From Candidatus Hodarchaeota archaeon (GTDB lineage Archaea > Asgardarchaeota > Heimdallarchaeia > Hodarchaeales > YT1-039): DNA of 20,698 bases. Positions 1 through 8,200 of the stretch are shown in pieces. A model generated the notes under the pieces. That model had not been told where the DNA came from, ran no database searches, and saw only the letters and a program-made list of their open reading frames with translations. The stretch is from assembly GCA_016840025.1 (NCBI GenBank), contig JAEOTF010000045.1, positions 1-20,698 of the forward strand, read 5' to 3'. Both the position numbers and the translations under genes were made by a program. Positions within the stretch are counted from its first letter, which is position 1, and each line of letters starts with the position of its first letter.

Positions 1-6
1 TAAGAG

Positions 7-1302
7 ATGGCAGTGCCCGTACAGATTCTTTTCGTAGTTCTCCTTGCAGTTATCATCATATTTTATATGTTACAAAGCCGAAAGAATCGGTTACTCAAAG
101 AAGCTCAAAATTTAGAACAGAGGGGACACTATCTCGATGCAGTAGACATTTACGCCAGAATTAATCCACGAACTGCCGCAAAACTCATTATTGAAGCCCC
201 CGAAGCGACACAAATTCTGATGATGAGGCGACTTGAAGCCCAAATACCACAAGCTCAAGTTAAAAAAATAGTAGGACAAATAGCAGAGGATTATCGAAAG
301 AAAAAGGACATACAACATGCTTCAACGGCTTATTTATTGATTGATAAAGTCTGGACTGCAGCTCAAGTTCTAGTTGAAGCGGGAGTTGATTATGTTCCTC
401 GTGCAGTTCATCTAATTGATCAAAACCCTCATAAAATTCCATCACGAGATGAAGCTATTAGAAACTTGGCACAATATGCTTATAACCAACGTCTTTTTAT
501 GGAAAGCGCTGAACTTCTGAAAACAATTGGTGCTGATGAAGAAGCGCGCACAGTGCTTATTGCTGCAGCAGCTTATCTAAAAAGTCACGGACGACCAGAT
601 CAAGCTGAAATATATTCAAGAGCAGCAGGACGATCGGAAGATGCAGCGGAAATATTTCTTGATATGGCTAAAACTGCTCTTAAAGACGGTGATTTTGAAA
701 AAACTCGGCGTACTATTTCATCAGCTGCTGCTCTAATCCGAAATTTGACCCCCCTTGAACAACAACGTAGTAAAGTTCGAGGAGAAATCTTACGGTTAGA
801 ACAAATTTTGAAAATGCTTGATTCAGCAAGAGATCTCCTTCGAAAAAATGATTTAGGGCACGCACAAATAGTATATTCAGAATTAATTGATTCACTAGGA
901 GACATGACACCCTCAAGTATCTATGCGGAAGCAGCTCTTTCATATGAAAGTACTGAGCCACAAGTTGCAGAGGAATATTATCGTGATGCTGCACAAAAGG
1001 CAAAAACACTAACTGCGCGTCAATCTTTCTTACAAAGAGCTCAAGATGCTTCCCGATTAATAACAGCAACCCAAAGCGAAGTAGCTGTAGTTTCTACATC
1101 TACTACTACTCCATTACCCGCGGAAGTTACGGAGGATTGCTGTGTTTGTAGGATGCGAATAAAACCCGATGATGATTTTGTTCGTTGTGAACATTGTGGA
1201 AGCCCTGCCCATCGAGCTCATTTGGGAGAATGGCTCAAAATAAGAGGAACTTGTCCAGTTTGCAGACAAAGAACAGCTATTAAGTCGAAATTCACCCATT
1301 AA
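7..1302 (+). CDS. Membrane-anchored helical-repeat protein with C-terminal RING-type zinc finger
   Basis: The 431-residue protein begins with one hydrophobic segment (about residues 4-23) followed by a basic stretch (RKNR), which predicts a single N-terminal membrane anchor with the rest in the cytoplasm. Residues about 28-350 are alanine-rich paired helices of TPR/solenoid character (for example 'GHYLDAVDIYARI' and 'DQAEIYSRAAGRSEDAAEIF'). After a Ser/Thr-rich linker (about 363-368) comes a zinc-binding domain with ligands C378, C381, C394, C397, H402, H405, C416 and C419, ending in the RING-like 'CPVC'. Ligand spacing is Cx2C-x12-Cx2C-x4-Hx2H-x10-Cx2C, a RING-variant order with His in place of Cys at the sixth ligand. 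RING domains usually recruit ubiquitin-conjugating enzymes, so a membrane-bound E3-like or tethering role is inferred. Helical solenoid plus C-terminal RING also recalls eukaryotic Vps11/Vps18, but homology is not shown. The ATG lies at the window edge, so its upstream signals cannot be judged. Confidence 0.85.
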   Translation: MAVPVQILFVVLLAVIIIFYMLQSRKNRLLKEAQNLEQRGHYLDAVDIYARINPRTAAKLIIEAPEATQILMMRRLEAQIPQAQVKKIVGQIAEDYRKKKDIQHASTAYLLIDKVWTAAQVLVEAGVDYVPRAVHLIDQNPHKIPSRDEAIRNLAQYAYNQRLFMESAELLKTIGADEEARTVLIAAAAYLKSHGRPDQAEIYSRAAGRSEDAAEIFLDMAKTALKDGDFEKTRRTISSAAALIRNLTPLEQQRSKVRGEILRLEQILKMLDSARDLLRKNDLGHAQIVYSELIDSLGDMTPSSIYAEAALSYESTEPQVAEEYYRDAAQKAKTLTARQSFLQRAQDASRLITATQSEVAVVSTSTTTPLPAEVTEDCCVCRMRIKPDDDFVRCEHCGSPAHRAHLGEWLKIRGTCPVCRQRTAIKSKFTH

Positions 1303-1451
1303 AATAATTAAAAAGGCGGAACAAGGGCAATGGTCAAAAATATGGGGGGAACTTAACAAGGAAGCCTATTTTTTAACTGAATTCATTCAAGGTGTTATAT
1401 TGAGTTTATTCTATTTACTTCAAAATGGATAAGAAACCATAAGAAAGAGAA

Positions 1452-1457
1452 AGTGAT
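1452..1457 (+). promoter_or_regulatory. Shine-Dalgarno site that fixes the CBS-HPF start
   Basis: AGTGAT matches the 3' part of the SD consensus (GGTGAT) and sits 4 nt before the ATG at 1462. The in-frame GTG at 1453 lies inside this motif, so the GTG is better read as part of the ribosome binding site than as the start codon. Confidence 0.5.
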
Positions 1458-1461
1458 ACTA

Positions 1462-2688
1462 ATGTCATCAAAAAAAGAATTAACAATTGAAAATATTATT
1501 GATAAAGACTTTGGACAACTAAATCTCGATGATACGGTACCTAAAGCACTAAATTTGATTATTAATCAAGATTATCATGTATGTATAATTACAGACGAAA
1601 AGGGAATCCTTTCAGGAGTAGTAAGGGAACGAGACTTAATTAACAAGAAGGTACAGTCGCAAACAAGTATGTCAAGATTATTAAAGTCTGTCCCTGAGCT
1701 TACAGAAGAAACAGATCTATTTATTGCTGCTGAGCGGCTCTTTGATGCAAATACTCGAGCAATTCCTGTTGTTGATAAGATAGGGAAGGTAAAGGGAACC
1801 GTCAAGGATGTTAATCTGGCTTATAGTTTATTATCAGAGGATATAGCAACACAAAATGTCATTGAAGTTGCTATGGAAACACCACCATCACTAGATTCTG
1901 ATGAATCGGTTAGTAAAGCAATCACTATCTTACGTAACCAAGGAATAAGTAGAATCCCAATCACAGAAAATGAAAGGATAACAAGCATATTCTCTACCCA
2001 TGACGCTTGTTCACTCCTAAGACCAGCAACACGATCTACAGATGGTGATGTAATAGGAGATAGAACTAGAATACAATCCGGGATCACTATAGGTGCAGTT
2101 GCACGCCCCTTAACATTAATAAAGCCAGAAACTACAATTGGGGAGGCGGTCAAACTAATGACTGAACAAAATGTCTCTTCCTTCCTAGTTGGTGATGATA
2201 AAGAGATTTATGGTCTTTTAACAATTAGAGATGTTATTGCTCACATTCTTATGCAATATGAAGTCGAAGAGTACACCATACAAGTAACAGGAGCTCCAGA
2301 TAGTGATGTTAGAGCTGCTGCATTTGATCGAGGATCAAGGGTTATCAATCGTTATCGAAGTTTCTTAGGAGAAAGCGGGCAATTGCATGTACGTTTCAAA
2401 AAAATCCCTTATCAGAGTTCGAGGGGAATGTTCCGTTGGAAATGTCAATTACGTCTAATAGCTGATCGTGGTCATTCTTTTTCAACTTCAGCGGACGAAT
2501 GGGGTTCAGAAGCATCTGTATCTCAAGCAATGGATAAATTAGACCGAGTAATTCTTGATGAAAGTAAATATAGAATTGATTCAAAGCGAAAAACTCGACG
2601 GGGCACTAGGTTAGAACGAAGATATCCTCAATATGCCTTTACAGGACTCCCTGAAGGGGAAGAAGAGGAAGGAAGCACTAAAAAATAA
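1462..2688 (+). CDS. Four-CBS-domain protein with C-terminal HPF/RaiA-like ribosome hibernation domain
   Basis: The 408-residue soluble protein has four consecutive CBS motifs (about residues 8-60, 66-120, 130-190 and 203-265). They are recognisable by repeats such as 'GVVRERDLI', 'RAIPVVDK.GKVKGTVKDV', 'GISRIPITENERITSIFSTHDA' and 'SSFLVGDDKEIYGLLTIRDVI'. CBS pairs bind adenine nucleotides (AMP, ATP, SAM). From about residue 271 to 370 the chain switches to a pattern matching the S30AE/HPF fold: 'YTIQVTG', a helix with 'VINRYRSF', strand 'LHVRFKK', strand 'CQLRLIADRG', 'SFSTSADEWG', then the helix 'SVSQAMDKLDRVI'. HPF/RaiA domains bind the small-subunit decoding centre and silence ribosomes. 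A basic segment (KRKTRRGTRLERR) and an acidic tail follow. Inference: a nucleotide-sensing ribosome hibernation factor. The CBS call is firm; the HPF call rests on pattern matching and is fairly strong. Confidence 0.88.
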   Translation: MSSKKELTIENIIDKDFGQLNLDDTVPKALNLIINQDYHVCIITDEKGILSGVVRERDLINKKVQSQTSMSRLLKSVPELTEETDLFIAAERLFDANTRAIPVVDKIGKVKGTVKDVNLAYSLLSEDIATQNVIEVAMETPPSLDSDESVSKAITILRNQGISRIPITENERITSIFSTHDACSLLRPATRSTDGDVIGDRTRIQSGITIGAVARPLTLIKPETTIGEAVKLMTEQNVSSFLVGDDKEIYGLLTIRDVIAHILMQYEVEEYTIQVTGAPDSDVRAAAFDRGSRVINRYRSFLGESGQLHVRFKKIPYQSSRGMFRWKCQLRLIADRGHSFSTSADEWGSEASVSQAMDKLDRVILDESKYRIDSKRKTRRGTRLERRYPQYAFTGLPEGEEEEGSTKK

Positions 2689-2720
2689 GAAGACCGCGTT
2701 GAATTCACTTTTAACACGTT

Positions 2721-2740
2721 ATTTCCTCTCTTCTTTTTCT
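2721..2740 (+). terminator. T-rich archaeal-type terminator after the CBS-HPF gene
   Basis: A pyrimidine tract with T runs (TTTCCTCTCTTCTTTTTCT) lies about 35 nt past the stop codon, without a stem. Archaeal RNA polymerase terminates on such tracts. It directly precedes the TATA-like element of the next gene. Confidence 0.4.
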
Positions 2741-2755
2741 ATATAATTACAGGAG
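2739..2755 (+). promoter_or_regulatory. TATA-like box and Shine-Dalgarno for the HAD gene
   Basis: CTATATAAT at 2739-2747 resembles an archaeal TATA box, and AGGAG at 2751-2755 is a clear SD sequence 8 nt before the ATG at 2764. The TATA box is so close to the ATG that transcription from it would start near the ATG and omit the SD. Either the gene is read mainly through from upstream, or both leaderless and SD-led transcripts exist. Confidence 0.4.
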
Positions 2756-2763
2756 CTAAATTC

Positions 2764-3399
2764 ATGTATGAATTAATTGTTTTCGATTTTGATGGCACAA
2801 TTGCAGATACTATGCCTGTTCTTGAGCAAAATGCATTAGATTTGATACCGAAATATTATAATTTATCGATAGCTGAGGCGAGGACAGCTTACCGTTCAAC
2901 AACGGGCTTGCCTTTTGTCCAACAGATAGAAACTTTGTTCCCGAATCGAAGTTGTAATGAAGAAGTCGTAGAGCTATTTGAAGATGCAAAAATTAAAACT
3001 ATCTTCAAACAACCTCTTTTTCCTGACACAAAAGAAATTCTGCTCTATCTTAAAGAAAAAAATTATCTAATAGCCATTTCAAGCAGCACCATCCAACCAA
3101 TTATTTTAGAATACTTCAAAAAAGTTGATATGCAGGATTTAATAGATATTGTACTCGGTTTCCAGCCGGGATTTGAGAAAGGGAAACATCATTTTGATTA
3201 CTTAATAGAGAAATATGAATTAGAATCAAAACATCTCGTATTCATAGGAGACTCGCTTAAAGATAAAGAACGAGCATATTTAAGTAATATTGCGTTTATT
3301 GCATGTGTTGGGCCAATGTTCTCGGAAATCGACTTTAGAAAAGTGGGTCATCAAGGAGAAATTATACACGAATTGTCTGATCTTAAGAAAATTCTATGA
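2764..3399 (+). CDS. HAD-superfamily phosphatase, phosphoglycolate phosphatase-like
   Basis: The 211-residue soluble protein is a typical HAD hydrolase of the beta-phosphoglucomutase/phosphoglycolate phosphatase class. Motif I is 'FDFDGT' (nucleophile D8, acid D10) followed by 'IADT'. A helical cap fills about residues 15-85. Motif II is the Ser-rich 'AISSST'. Lysines suited to motif III lie in 'GFEKGKHHF', and motif IV is 'FIGDSLKD', supplying the Mg2+-binding acids. Length is normal for the family (210-230). HAD sequences do not predict substrate well, so the small-molecule phosphate it hydrolyses is unknown. The start is supported by AGGAG 8 nt upstream. It is convergent with the phosphatidyltransferase gene, with only 34 nt between the two stop codons. 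Confidence 0.9.
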   Translation: MYELIVFDFDGTIADTMPVLEQNALDLIPKYYNLSIAEARTAYRSTTGLPFVQQIETLFPNRSCNEEVVELFEDAKIKTIFKQPLFPDTKEILLYLKEKNYLIAISSSTIQPIILEYFKKVDMQDLIDIVLGFQPGFEKGKHHFDYLIEKYELESKHLVFIGDSLKDKERAYLSNIAFIACVGPMFSEIDFRKVGHQGEIIHELSDLKKIL

Positions 3400-3433
3400 A
3401 ATAGATTGAGCCAATAAGTGAAAAGTCCTTCTG

Positions 3434-4078
3434 CTACTCAATTTTCTTATTTGTTTCAATATAGGTATATCTAAGACGTTGGATAGCGGATAAATGGGAT
3501 AAAACTCCTACAATTAGAATTGCAAGAGCTAAAGGGCCAAAATCTGACCAGATCTTTGACCATTGATTCTTGAAGGGGTCATAAAGAATCAAAACTTCAC
3601 AAAATGTGCCAATACCCAATAAAGTCATTTTTTCCTTTCTTTCAGCAATACCTACAGAACAACTTTCTAACCCCCCAGAGCTTTCAGCTCTGGACCTAAC
3701 ATAACTAGCCATAAACATCCCGCAGAAAGTAAAAAGCACCCATCCTTGTGGGGCATAGTGACCAAAATCCATTCCTAGGAGTAAAATGAATTCCACATAA
3801 CGATCGGCAACGGGATCAAAAACAGAGCCAAATTTTGAGTCAGTGTCGGTAGCCCGTGCTACAGATCCGTCTAACATATCTACTATTGAAGCTAGAATAA
3901 AAAAAGTAAGTGCAAATAATGGTTCCCGATTAGCATAAAAAAAGAAGCCACCAACTGCTAACAGGATACTAAACATAGTGATTTGATTTGCCTTAATACC
4001 GGTTTTCGCGATCATTCTTCCAATTGGAAGAAAGAGAACCTCATATCTAGTTCTATAGGCTCGCTTAGGAGTTTTCAT
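3434..4078 (-). CDS. CDP-alcohol phosphatidyltransferase, probably archaetidylinositol phosphate synthase type
   Basis: The 214-residue integral membrane enzyme carries the complete CDP-alcohol phosphotransferase signature DGx2ARx8Gx3Dx3D, seen as 'DGSVAR', eight residues, then 'GSVFDPVAD', preceded by the family's extra Asp in 'DMLDG'. These four Asp bind the metal ions that activate the CDP-lipid. About five to six hydrophobic helices surround the motif. Family enzymes move a phospho-lipid group from a CDP-activated lipid (CDP-archaeol in archaea) to an alcohol acceptor. The later 'VGIAERKEKM' segment resembles the 'GIaeR.er' region of archaeal archaetidylinositol phosphate synthases, so inositol phosphate is the favoured acceptor, with glycerol phosphate or serine as alternatives. 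The start has a GAGG SD 7 nt upstream (4086-4089, minus strand). It is transcribed alone, convergent with the HAD gene and divergent from the next membrane gene. Confidence 0.92.
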   Translation of the reverse strand: MKTPKRAYRTRYEVLFLPIGRMIAKTGIKANQITMFSILLAVGGFFFYANREPLFALTFFILASIVDMLDGSVARATDTDSKFGSVFDPVADRYVEFILLLGMDFGHYAPQGWVLFTFCGMFMASYVRSRAESSGGLESCSVGIAERKEKMTLLGIGTFCEVLILYDPFKNQWSKIWSDFGPLALAILIVGVLSHLSAIQRLRYTYIETNKKIE

Positions 4079-4243
4079 GAATTAACCTCTATTCTCCATT
4101 TTAAACGCTCATGTTTGATCTTTAAGAGTTTAATAGGGAAATCAAAGGGGATTGGAAGAACTACAAAAAACGTTTTTGGAAAAATAATTTGAATTATAAC
4201 AGTTAATCTGATCAGCAGAATTACTTAAAAAGAATGAGATTGT

Positions 4244-4321
4244 TGCATTTATTATATTATTCTTGAAAAAAATAGTTTTACTCGGGTTGTTCTTATCTTA
4301 AAATGAGGATAATTGTGGTGA
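4244..4321 (+). promoter_or_regulatory. Promoter-like AT-rich leader of the 4328 membrane gene
   Basis: The 249-nt gap between two divergent genes (4079-4327) holds a TATA-like stretch (TTATTATATTATT, about 4247-4259) roughly 70-80 nt before the ATG, and an SD sequence GGTGA (4317-4321) 6 nt before it. A 12-bp palindrome AAAAACGTTTTT lies at 4166-4177. No small gene is evident in the gap. Confidence 0.35.
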
Positions 4322-4327
4322 ATTGAG

Positions 4328-4951
4328 ATGAGTATATTAGTAGATCTTGCTGAATTAGCGCCATTTGTAATGGTAACCCTTGGAGCTGTAGGAATATGGT
4401 CGGGATTTATTCGATTTTTTACGAAGCGTGGAGAATCAACTTCAGATAAATGGGCACGTAATACGCTGTTTTTAGTGATTGGAGTGCTCGCATGGATTCC
4501 GTGCTGGATTAGTTACCTTTCCATTCTTTTAGATGATGTTAACCCTAATGATTGGACTGTTTACGTGCTTCTATCACTATTGGGCTGGGCTTTTATTGCT
4601 CATTTTTTCCGGGATATGCCTGGATCTTTCGTAGTAGGGGCCTTTGCCTTTATTTTACTCTCTGCGGCTACGATCACAACGATAGTAGTTTTTGATGATG
4701 TTGTGATTAATACTGATGATTTGACCGTGAACTTCTTTGATACTACCGATATTCCTTTCCTTGTTCTTATAGGAATCATTATCGGTATACCCATTCTTTG
4801 TACAATTCTCTATTATTTCTTTATTGAAGCTCCTGTTGACTTCATTTTAACAATCTTTATACTCGTAGAGGGTCCTATTGGAATTTTGAACGTTATTCAA
4901 GGAGTTGCCCTATTCTTCTGGGATAATGGTCTTCTGCATTTCTTGGGGTAG
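4328..4951 (+). CDS. Uncharacterised polytopic membrane protein
   Basis: The 207-residue protein is mostly hydrophobic, with about six membrane segments (near residues 10-30, 46-66, 77-95, 100-122, 142-165 and 170-205). Between helices 4 and 5 is a conspicuous acidic loop ('VVFDDVVINTDDLTVNFFDTTD', residues about 121-142). A short basic loop (KRGESTSDKWAR) follows helix 1. There is no signal peptide, no cysteine cluster and no motif of a transporter or enzyme family I recognise. The gene is preceded by a good SD and followed by a strong terminator, so it appears to be transcribed on its own. Function unknown. Confidence 0.8.
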   Translation: MSILVDLAELAPFVMVTLGAVGIWSGFIRFFTKRGESTSDKWARNTLFLVIGVLAWIPCWISYLSILLDDVNPNDWTVYVLLSLLGWAFIAHFFRDMPGSFVVGAFAFILLSAATITTIVVFDDVVINTDDLTVNFFDTTDIPFLVLIGIIIGIPILCTILYYFFIEAPVDFILTIFILVEGPIGILNVIQGVALFFWDNGLLHFLG

Positions 4952-4975
4952 AAAAATAAATCTAATCAGCATATA

Positions 4976-5002
4976 AAGTGATTTAATCACTTCTTTTTTT
5001 TT
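4976..5002 (+). terminator. Hairpin plus T9 intrinsic-style terminator
   Basis: AAGTGATT (4976-4983) and AATCACTT (4985-4992) form an inverted repeat. Sterically, a 6-bp stem with a 5-nt loop is likeliest. After one C comes a run of nine T (4994-5002). It starts 25 nt after the stop codon of the 4328 membrane gene. Confidence 0.7.
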
Positions 5003-5218
5003 CTTGATTCTTTGGGATAATGAAATAAGATTTCTAATGTAGAGAAACTCTATCCTTAAACTATTTTTTTTTTCAATAGCATTCTTTCAAATTTGATATA
5101 ATTTATAATAAATTACGTTATTTTTTTTCTCCTTCATCATCCTGTTTCATTATCAGATTTTACATAATACAAAGAGTTTCTTCCGACTATTTTACGTAAT
5201 AAATGAAAAAAAGGCTTT

Positions 5219-5222
5219 GGTG
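5219..5222 (+). promoter_or_regulatory. Shine-Dalgarno favouring the ATG at 5230
   Basis: GGTG lies 7 nt before the ATG at 5230, whereas the in-frame upstream ATG at 5203 has no SD in front of it. Starting at 5230 also gives a more usual short basic n-region to the signal peptide. Confidence 0.4.
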
Positions 5223-5229
5223 TGAATGT

Positions 5230-8200
5230 ATGGTAAATAAAAAACTTTTTCTCCTCAAAAAGCATGTTTTAATTGTATTTCTACTTATTTACACTCTTTT
5301 TCAGTGTTTTTGTACATCACAACCGATATCTAGATCTTCCCAATTAGCCTTGAATTCGGCGACAATGACGAATTTGTTTGAGGAAGATAAATTAGATATT
5401 AATAATGAACTAAATACTAACCGTGGAGGAAGACAGGGAGCAGAATCAGAAGAAGTAGAATTCGCACAAAATATGCGATTATTCACTACTAACAAAACAC
5501 ATCCTAATCTTGAAAGAAGGTGGATTAACGAATTAACACATTCTAAATTGAATCTATGGGCTATAAGTGATATAGACGGAGATAACATAGAAGAATATGC
5601 ACTTGCATCTAAAAATAGAGCCTCAGTCTTTGTTATTTCTGGCAATAATGCTTCTTATTTCAGAAATATTAATTTAGGAACGTCTAAGGCTAGATCCATA
5701 AATTTTATTGATTTCGATGGGGATGCAAGTACTGAATTAGTAGTTGGAACTGAGAATAATGTTTTGTATTTTGATCTATTAAATGGAAGCAATGGAGGAA
5801 TCGGAAACCTATTTCCAGATGGAAGAAACGTATATGAAGTAATGGGTATAAATGTTGACGGTGATGCAGCGGAAGAGGTTGCGGTTGCTTTTTGGAATCA
5901 AACAACTGGCCGTGCTGAGCTAAATTTTTATAACATAGCGCAGAATTCTTCATTTTTGTACAAAGCTACGCATGGATACGACTCAGTTATCGATCGTATA
6001 GATAGAAAGGAGATATGGATTGGAATTGGCAATTTTACGGGGGATCAATATCAAGATATTGTTATGGGTCATTACCTCAATAATACTGTGTATTTCTTTG
6101 ATGGACAGGATGGTACACTACATCAATCAGTAAATTTAACAGCAGCAGCGGAAGTAGGAAGTCTTGCTGTAGGAGATTTAGATAATAACACCATAGATGA
6201 TGTTGTAATAGGCGGTTATGGAAGTATCTACCTAATTAACGGTACTAATGGTAAAATATTTGTAAATAAAACAATTACATCTTCTTTTGATAATTTAACC
6301 AATTTTTACTTTACTGATATAAAGATCAAACAATTTAATGGAAACAATGAACCAAAAATTTTAGCTGCTGGAGGAATAAGGTTAACACCACAAATTTCTT
6401 TCCCTACTGGAGTTGCAACTCTTCTCAATCCATCTGGAGAAGTATTATATCAATTTGATGAACCAGGGATCGAAATAATCAGTATTGATTCAGGAGATTT
6501 TGATAATGATACAGTTGTTGAATTAATTACAGCAGCAATAGATGGATCTGTGATAGTCCATGATTTAGAGTTTAACGGAACTGTTTTTCACAAAAATTAT
6601 TTCATTTTCCCTGCTTTCAGGGTTATCGCTGCGAATATTAATACAGATAAGACTACGGGGTTCACATTAATTGCAGGGGAAGATATAATACTTAGAGGAG
6701 CAGATTTATATGAACCCGAAGTAGACAAAGTAACAGTAACTCCATATCTACCTACAGCTGTTGATAACATTCAATTTGAAGTAAATGCGAGTGATCCGAG
6801 TGGTGTTGCAGAGATAATTGTAAAAATCTTGTCGCTTGACGCTTTCGGTAATGAAGAATTTTCTGAAGTTTTTTTGAGTGAATCTCAAAAGAAAGGTATT
6901 TGGAAAGGAGTTCTGTTCGGAAGCCCCTCACCTGAAGCTACCGAAATATTATTTGTTGTGGAATTAGTTGATATATTGGGGAATATAGGTATAATACCTT
7001 CATCACAAGATAGTATAGAATATTACAAAATACCTTTACAAACTAACACTGTATGGTCCAGTCATGAAAGATATGATGTATTAACCGCCTTACGGACAAA
7101 TGGTGTGGCAAATCTTCTAGCGGTATATCAGGATGATTCAACTACATTAAAAATCTTAGATGCTAACAATGGAACAGAAATTAGTTCACAATCAATTAAT
7201 GCGGTTGGGAATAGTATTGCAATGTATGGAAGAGATTTAGATGCAGACAATTTAGATGATGTCATTTTGGTGTGTGAAGATAGTATTTTTATCATAACTT
7301 CCACTGGTACAGACACAATCAGTAATATAAGCGTATCTCTTGATGAGAGCGACTTTAAAGGTGCCATAGGTTCTTTTGCAGGAGTAGAGTCTCCCTGTAT
7401 TGCAATATCTAGTCAAGAACAACTATTATTCTATGACCTTGTAGATGGTACAACTGTTTTGGATAGTATTCAGGATGCTGTAACAGAGAAAATTAATGAC
7501 TTTCATATATTGACTTGGGAAGAGGGGGTCGAAGATCTTGCAATAGCAGGAGATGAAGGAACAATCTACCTAATTGATGGTAATAGTGGTGAATTATACG
7601 TCGACACTAACGTAAATAGCTCACTTACTGCCATTATAGCAGCAGATTTTGATCGAGATGGTTTTCCTGAAATTGTTGCATTAAACGAAACAGGAACACT
7701 GTTCTTTGTTGATACTGAAACTCTTGAGATGAAAAATATCACAATACCTGACTTAGAGAATGAAGGATCCAATGTTGAGATACTTACCGGAAATTATGAT
7801 GAAGACGATATACCCGATATTGCTTTTAGTGTAAGATCCACTGTCCTTTTAGTGAATGGATCTGGAATAGATAATATAATTGAGGAAGAAAACCCACTCC
7901 AATATTCCAGAAGGAATGATGAAGCCACCGCGGAAATTCTGAGCATTTTTAATGGGAACTTTGATACTGACAACGAAACGGAACTCGCTATCGCAACGGA
8001 TGATGGTTATATTCTTCTTATTGATGGTACTGGACAAACTATGAGCCGTTTTAAAGCGGCAGAATGGATTCCACGCGAAATTCAACCTCTTGCACTTGTT
8101 GACCTCGAAGATCTGGGTTTTCAATCATTAGCTGTAATTGGACGGGATTCATTAAACATGGTAATTGATAATACAGCGTTATATCAAATGTACCTGCAAG

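Noticed and set aside
1..6. TAA at the very start as the stop codon of an upstream gene
   Set aside because: No upstream sequence is available to show a reading frame, so it cannot be supported.
1303..1461. Small gene or RNA in the gap after the RING gene
   Set aside because: Only frames of a few codons are present, with no tRNA-like arms or strong hairpin. It looks like an AT-rich promoter region.
3983..4192. 69-codon + frame spanning the phosphatidyltransferase start and its promoter region
   Set aside because: It overlaps the conserved N-terminus of a confident gene on the other strand and its translation has no recognisable feature.
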